Positions 6,534-9,307 of a DNA stretch of 9,307 nucleotides are shown one piece after another (the first letter of the stretch is position 1; each line of letters begins with the position of its first letter). The notes under the pieces were generated by a model that was not told the DNA's origin, made no database searches, and saw only the letters and a program-made list of their open reading frames with translations. Source of the stretch: Lachnospiraceae bacterium. Lineage in GTDB: Bacteria; Bacillota; Clostridia; Lachnospirales; Lachnospiraceae. The stretch covers positions 42,190-51,496 of the forward strand of contig JAHYZZ010000017.1 of assembly GCA_019424135.1 (NCBI GenBank), read 5' to 3'. A program made the translations under genes and the position numbers.

Positions 6534-7051
6534 GAATTGAAAGAAAGCAGGCGATTCTTCTGGCCCTGACAATTTTATGGATGGCGTTCATCTTTAGCTT
6601 TTCAGCACGCCCGGCGGATGAATCCACACAGATGAGCCTGTCTGTGGGAAAATGGATCGGACAAAGCCTTGTGCCAGGATATGACAGATGGAACGAAACA
6701 GAGCAGGAGACATTTGCCAGGAATATCGATTATCCCGTGCGAAAATGTGCTCATGCCAGTGAATATGCGGTTCTGGGGATTATGCTTTCCTCACTGGCCT
6801 TATCCTTTGACAAGCCGGGAGAAGGAGGAATGGCCATTCCTTGGAAACGGATCATGGCAGCCACACTGACAGGGATTTTGTATGCGGCTAGCGATGAGTT
6901 CCATCAGCTGTTTGTACCAGGCAGAAGCGGCCAGTTTACAGATGTGCTGATTGACAGCATGGGACTATTAATGGGAATCATTTTTGCCCTTTTTGCAGTG
7001 CGATATTGTCGGAAAAGGAGAAAGTGCAGAGACGGACATGTCCAGTCTTGA
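6530..7051 (+). CDS. VanZ-family membrane protein
   Basis: VanZ-like proteins are small multi-pass membrane proteins. The founding member gives low-level teicoplanin resistance in enterococci, but most chromosomal homologues, including this type, have no established function. The 173-residue product has hydrophobic segments at about 7-25, 79-93, 107-121 and 137-158. Family motifs visible are WMAFIFSFSARP (17-28), YPVRKCAHASEYAVLG (68-83), SDEFHQLFVPGRSG (121-134) and a following TDVLIDSMG segment. The tail is basic (RYCRKRRK), probably cytoplasmic. I place the start at ATG 6530, which overlaps the nudC stop as ATGA and has GGAG (6519-6522) seven bases upstream. ATG 6524 is too close to that site. 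Nothing here suggests a glycopeptide resistance cluster. Confidence 0.85.
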   Translation: MRIERKQAILLALTILWMAFIFSFSARPADESTQMSLSVGKWIGQSLVPGYDRWNETEQETFARNIDYPVRKCAHASEYAVLGIMLSSLALSFDKPGEGGMAIPWKRIMAATLTGILYAASDEFHQLFVPGRSGQFTDVLIDSMGLLMGIIFALFAVRYCRKRRKCRDGHVQS

Positions 7052-7105
7052 GTAGGATCTTGAGAGAAAATTGTTGTAAATTTAAGGATAAATTTGAAAA
7101 AGTCC

Positions 7106-7134
7106 TTGATTTTGCTAAATATTGGTGATATACT
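7106..7134 (+). promoter_or_regulatory. Sigma-A promoter of the rimP-nusA operon
   Basis: TTGATT (7106-7111) and TATACT (7129-7134) are spaced by exactly 17 bases, and TGA (7126-7128) supplies an extended -10 (TGnTATACT). The -35 matches 4 of 6 and the -10 matches 5 of 6 of the consensus. The upstream stretch 7064-7100 is rich in A and T and may act as an UP-like element. Transcription would start near 7141, giving a leader of about 70 bases that contains the 7160-7188 hairpin. This is the clearest housekeeping promoter in the window. Confidence 0.75.
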
Positions 7135-7159
7135 GCATATAGTTGCATAAGTAATCGGC

Positions 7160-7188
7160 AGAAGAGTGAACGAAAAGTTCACTCTTCT
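7160..7188 (+). terminator. Hairpin in the rimP leader: terminator or attenuator
   Basis: AGAAGAGTGAAC (7160-7171) pairs perfectly with GTTCACTCTTCT (7177-7188) around a five-base GAAAA loop, followed by TTGTTG. The 12-bp stem is stable and the 3' side is T-rich, but the T-run is broken by G. It lies about 20 bases after the predicted start site and 8 bases before the rimP Shine-Dalgarno. It could terminate read-through from vanZ, attenuate transcription into rimP-nusA (NusA promotes pausing and termination at hairpins), or simply stabilise the mRNA 5' end. Sequence alone cannot choose between these. Confidence 0.6.
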
Positions 7189-7212
7189 TTGTTGATAAGG
7201 AGGAATTTTACG

Positions 7213-7680
7213 TTGTCAAAAAGAGAAATTTACGAAGCAAAGACAGAGGAATTTCTACAGCCGATCGTGGATGAATATGGATTTGAGCTGGTGGATGTAG
7301 AATATGTCAAAGAAGGCGGCACTTGGTATCTGCGGTCTTATATTGACAAACCAGGGGGGATTACGGTAGATGACTGTGAGGCGGTGAGCAGAAGGCTGTC
7401 CGATATTTTGGACAGAGAGGATTATGTTGAAGATACCTATATTATGGAGGTTAGTTCCCCAGGGCTTGGACGCCCGCTGAAAAAGGAGAAGGATTTCAAA
7501 AGAAGTCTGGGTGAGAAAGTGGAGATACGCACCTACCGGATAATGGATAAGAAGAAAGAGTTTACCGGTATTTTAAAGTCATATAATGAGAATACTGTGA
7601 CGATAGAATTAGACGATGCAACAGAGAAGACATTTGACAAAGGCGACATAGCGCTGATTCGCCTTGCATTTGATTTTTAA
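7213..7680 (+). CDS. rimP: Ribosome maturation factor RimP
   Basis: RimP is a cytoplasmic assembly factor for the 30S ribosomal subunit. The product has 155 residues, the usual family length. The N-terminal alpha/beta domain contains FELVDVEYVKEG (24-35), the DDCEAVSRRLSDILD helix (53-67) and MEVSSPGLGRPL (78-89), the most conserved RimP segment. A short C-terminal SH3-like domain (about 90-155) ends in IALIRLAFDF. The start is TTG 7213, preceded at nine bases by a near-perfect AAGGAGG (7197-7203). An in-frame TTG at 7189 would overlap the leader hairpin and lacks a ribosome site. It is the first gene of the nusA operon, with nusA starting 21 bases after its stop. Confidence 0.93.
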   Translation: MSKREIYEAKTEEFLQPIVDEYGFELVDVEYVKEGGTWYLRSYIDKPGGITVDDCEAVSRRLSDILDREDYVEDTYIMEVSSPGLGRPLKKEKDFKRSLGEKVEIRTYRIMDKKKEFTGILKSYNENTVTIELDDATEKTFDKGDIALIRLAFDF

Positions 7681-7701
7681 GGGAGATAGGAGGAGACGAC
7701 C

Positions 7702-8886
7702 ATGAATACAGAATTACTGGAAGCATTAAATATTTTGGAAAAGGAAAAGGATATCAGCAAAGAGACTATTCTGGATGCCATTGAAAATTCTCTGCTGAAT
7801 GCCTGTAAGAATCATTTTGGAAAGGCCGACAACATTAAGCTTATTATGAATCGGGAGACCTGTGACTACCAACTGCTGGCAGAAAAGACGGTAGTAGAAG
7901 ACGTGGAGGATGACTTAGAACAGATCAGCCTGGAAGAGGCAAAGAAGATTGACAGTAAGTATGAACTAGGAGACATCGTACAGATTCCAATTGAGTCCAA
8001 GTCTTTCGGACGAATTGCGACCCAGAACGCCAAGAATCTGATCTTGCAGAAGATTCGGGAAGAAGAGCGTAAAGTAGTCTATGATCAGTACTTCGAAAAA
8101 GAAAAAGACATTGTTACCGGTATCGTACAGAGGTATGTCGGAAAAAATATCAGTATCAATTTAGGAAAAGCGGATGCGATGTTGACGGAAAATGAACAGG
8201 TGAAAGGGGAGGTTTTTAAGCCTACCGAGAGAATTAAACTGTATGTGGTTGAGGTGAAAAATACGACAAAAGGTCCAAAGATCCTTGTTTCCAGAACACA
8301 TCCGGAGCTGGTAAAGCGTCTGTTTGAGGCAGAAGTTACCGAGGTGAAGGACGGTATTGTAGAGATTAAGAGTATTGCCAGAGAGGCCGGTAGCAGGACT
8401 AAGATCGCTGTGTGGTCCAATGATCCAGACGTGGATCCGGTTGGAGCCTGTGTGGGAATGAATGGTGCGAGAGTCAATGCAATTGTCAATGAACTTCGTG
8501 GTGAGAAGATTGATATTGTCAATTGGAGCGATAATCCGGCTATCTTGATCGAAAATGCATTAAGTCCGGCAAAAGTTATCTCTGTTATGGCAGATCCAGA
8601 TGAAAAGACGGCTAGTGTGATTGTTCCGGATTATCAGTTGTCTTTAGCAATTGGAAAAGAAGGGCAGAATGCAAGACTTGCTGCAAGACTGACCGGATAT
8701 AAGATCGATATCAAGAGTGAGAGTCAGGCAATCGAGTCTGGAGAACTCCCAGAAAACTACATGGAGTTAAGTGAAGGTGTGTACGAAGAAGAATACGAAG
8801 AACCGTATGATGAAATAGAATATGATGAGGAAGGATGTGAGGAGTCCTTCGACGAGACAGAAACAGAAGGGCGCGAAGATGAGTAA
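7702..8886 (+). CDS. nusA: Transcription termination/antitermination factor NusA
   Basis: NusA binds RNA polymerase and nascent RNA and modulates pausing, termination and antitermination. The 394-residue protein shows the N-terminal polymerase-binding domain (1 to about 125), an S1 domain (about 135-200, with VTGIVQRYVGKNISINLG), KH1 (about 200-275, with DPVGACVGMNGARV) and KH2 (about 280-345, with LAIGKEGQNARLAARLTGYKID split over 315-336). A strongly acidic tail follows: 20 of the 34 residues from 361 are D or E, with tyrosines at 361, 365, 369 and 374. This tail is not the AR1/AR2 repeat region of E. coli NusA. ATG 7702 is preceded at eight bases by AGGAGG (7688-7693). The 3' end overlaps ylxR by 8 bases. 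In many Firmicutes NusA represses its own operon, which makes the leader hairpin interesting. Confidence 0.97.
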   Translation: MNTELLEALNILEKEKDISKETILDAIENSLLNACKNHFGKADNIKLIMNRETCDYQLLAEKTVVEDVEDDLEQISLEEAKKIDSKYELGDIVQIPIESKSFGRIATQNAKNLILQKIREEERKVVYDQYFEKEKDIVTGIVQRYVGKNISINLGKADAMLTENEQVKGEVFKPTERIKLYVVEVKNTTKGPKILVSRTHPELVKRLFEAEVTEVKDGIVEIKSIAREAGSRTKIAVWSNDPDVDPVGACVGMNGARVNAIVNELRGEKIDIVNWSDNPAILIENALSPAKVISVMADPDEKTASVIVPDYQLSLAIGKEGQNARLAARLTGYKIDIKSESQAIESGELPENYMELSEGVYEEEYEEPYDEIEYDEEGCEESFDETETEGREDE

Positions 8887-9151
8887 GAAGATTACTGTCC
8901 GTCGTTGTGTAGGCTGTCAGGAAATGAAAAATAAAAAGGAAATGATCCGTGTGATTCGTACACCGGAAGGGGAGTTCCTTTTGGATACCACCGGAAAAAA
9001 GAATGGAAGAGGTGCCTATCTTTGCCCGAACCGGGAGTGCTTGGAAAAAGCAGAAAAGAATAAGGGCCTGGAGCGCTCTTTTAAGCAGCCGATTCCTTCG
9101 GAAGTGTATGAGACACTGGAAAAGGAGATGGAAGATATTGACGGCAAATAG
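8879..9151 (+). CDS. ylxR: YlxR family RNA-binding protein
   Basis: YlxR (DUF448, RnpM) is a small basic protein of the nusA-infB operon. In Bacillus subtilis it is reported to bind RNA and to modulate RNase P. The product has 90 residues, the normal length. Signatures are RRCVGCQE (8-15), IRVIRTPEG (23-31), GRGAYLCP (43-50) and LERSFK (64-69), with cysteines at 10, 13, 49 and 54. ATG 8879 overlaps the end of nusA by 8 bases, with AAGGG (8867-8871) inside nusA as ribosome site. Upstream in-frame starts such as 8822 would add residues absent from the family. The overlap suggests translational coupling. Confidence 0.92.
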   Translation: MSKKITVRRCVGCQEMKNKKEMIRVIRTPEGEFLLDTTGKKNGRGAYLCPNRECLEKAEKNKGLERSFKQPIPSEVYETLEKEMEDIDGK

Positions 9152-9307
9152 AGTGTTGTCGCTCATAGGTCTGGCTACAAAGGCCGGAAAAACTGTCAGT
9201 GGAGAGTCCTGTCCCGAACGTGAAGTAAAGTCGCGACCGACCTCTCTGGTAATCGTGGCAGAGGATGCGCCTGCTAATCCCAAAAAGAAATACCAGAATA
9301 TGTGTGA
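9138..9307 (+). CDS. ylxQ: YlxQ, L7Ae-like ribosomal protein (partial, 3' end outside window)
   Basis: YlxQ belongs to the L7Ae/L30e/S12e/Gadd45 family of K-turn RNA-binding proteins and usually follows ylxR in the nusA-infB operon. About 56 codons are present. The translation starts (M)TANRVLSLIGLATKAGKT, then VSGE, then SLVIVAEDAPANPKKKYQN, matching the family pattern 'GLA.[RK]AGK..SGe...' and 'LVI.A.DA...' The residues where many relatives have DAS-x-NT read DAPANP. The start is TTG 9138, with AAGGAG (9122-9127) ten bases upstream and within ylxR, giving a 14-base overlap with that gene. No stop occurs before the window ends. Confidence 0.88.
   Translation, partial: MTANRVLSLIGLATKAGKTVSGESCPEREVKSRPTSLVIVAEDAPANPKKKYQNMC

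Noticed and set aside
7034..7043. Palindrome GGACATGTCC near the end of vanZ
   Set aside because: It is a 10-base palindrome inside coding sequence with no loop or T-run, so it is neither a terminator nor a convincing operator.
6530..7051. Glycopeptide resistance locus suggested by a VanZ-like gene
   Set aside because: No vanH, vanA/B-type ligase, vanX or vanRS genes are present, and VanZ-family proteins are common on Clostridia chromosomes without a resistance role.
7189..7212. Earlier TTG start for rimP
   Set aside because: It falls at the end of the leader hairpin and upstream of the clear AAGGAGG, which fits TTG 7213 instead.
8822..8878. Longer YlxR starting inside nusA at 8822
   Set aside because: The extra 19 residues are translated from the nusA acidic tail in another frame, and the family starts at about MSKK.
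8711..9283. 190-codon minus-strand frame spanning nusA, ylxR and ylxQ
   Set aside because: It runs antisense to three well-supported genes; its low-complexity leucine/histidine-rich part is the complement of the acidic tail codons.

Overview
The window looks like an ordinary chromosomal segment of an anaerobic, spore-forming member of the Firmicutes, most likely class Clostridia and family Lachnospiraceae. That placement rests on a sporulation pair (gpr tail, spoIIP), Gram-positive style Shine-Dalgarno sites, moderate-to-low GC, and the Firmicutes gene order rimP-nusA-ylxR-ylxQ. All genes lie on the plus strand and are tightly packed. The longest stretch without a gene is about 160 bases.

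Layout: (1) 1-108 is the 3' end of a gene resembling the germination protease gpr. (2) 155-1345 is spoIIP, a sporulation peptidoglycan hydrolase, preceded by a good candidate sigma-E promoter that overlaps the end of gpr. (3) 1440-3362 and 3457-5697 encode the B and A subunits of a type IIA DNA topoisomerase. The A subunit lacks the GyrA-box needed for gyrase-type supercoiling, so I call the pair topoisomerase IV (parE/parC), although both catalytic cores read as gyrase-like. The 94-base gap between them holds two hairpins, one a perfect 12-bp stem next to the parC ribosome binding site. (4) 5706-6533 is a NudC-type Nudix hydrolase with a zinc ribbon, overlapped by a VanZ-family membrane protein (6530-7051). 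(5) 7052-7212 carries a strong sigma-A promoter and a 12-bp hairpin in a short leader. (6) From 7213 runs the start of the nusA operon: rimP (TTG start), nusA, ylxR and the first part of an L7Ae-like ylxQ (TTG start, cut by the window edge). In this family of operons infB normally follows, outside the window.

How the genes work together: the left part serves engulfment and spore germination. The middle part serves chromosome decatenation/relaxation, followed by nucleotide housekeeping and an uncharacterised membrane protein. The right part serves ribosome maturation and transcription elongation/termination. Several genes probably share transcripts: parC-nudC-vanZ are 8 bases apart and then overlapping, and nusA-ylxR-ylxQ overlap each other.

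I looked for a novel system and do not see one: no mobile element, CRISPR array, toxin-antitoxin pair, defence island or tRNA. The points most worth a second look are regulatory (the parE-parC intergenic structure, the rimP leader hairpin, the sigma-E promoter), plus the gyrase-like core joined to a box-less C-terminal domain in the topoisomerase A subunit.
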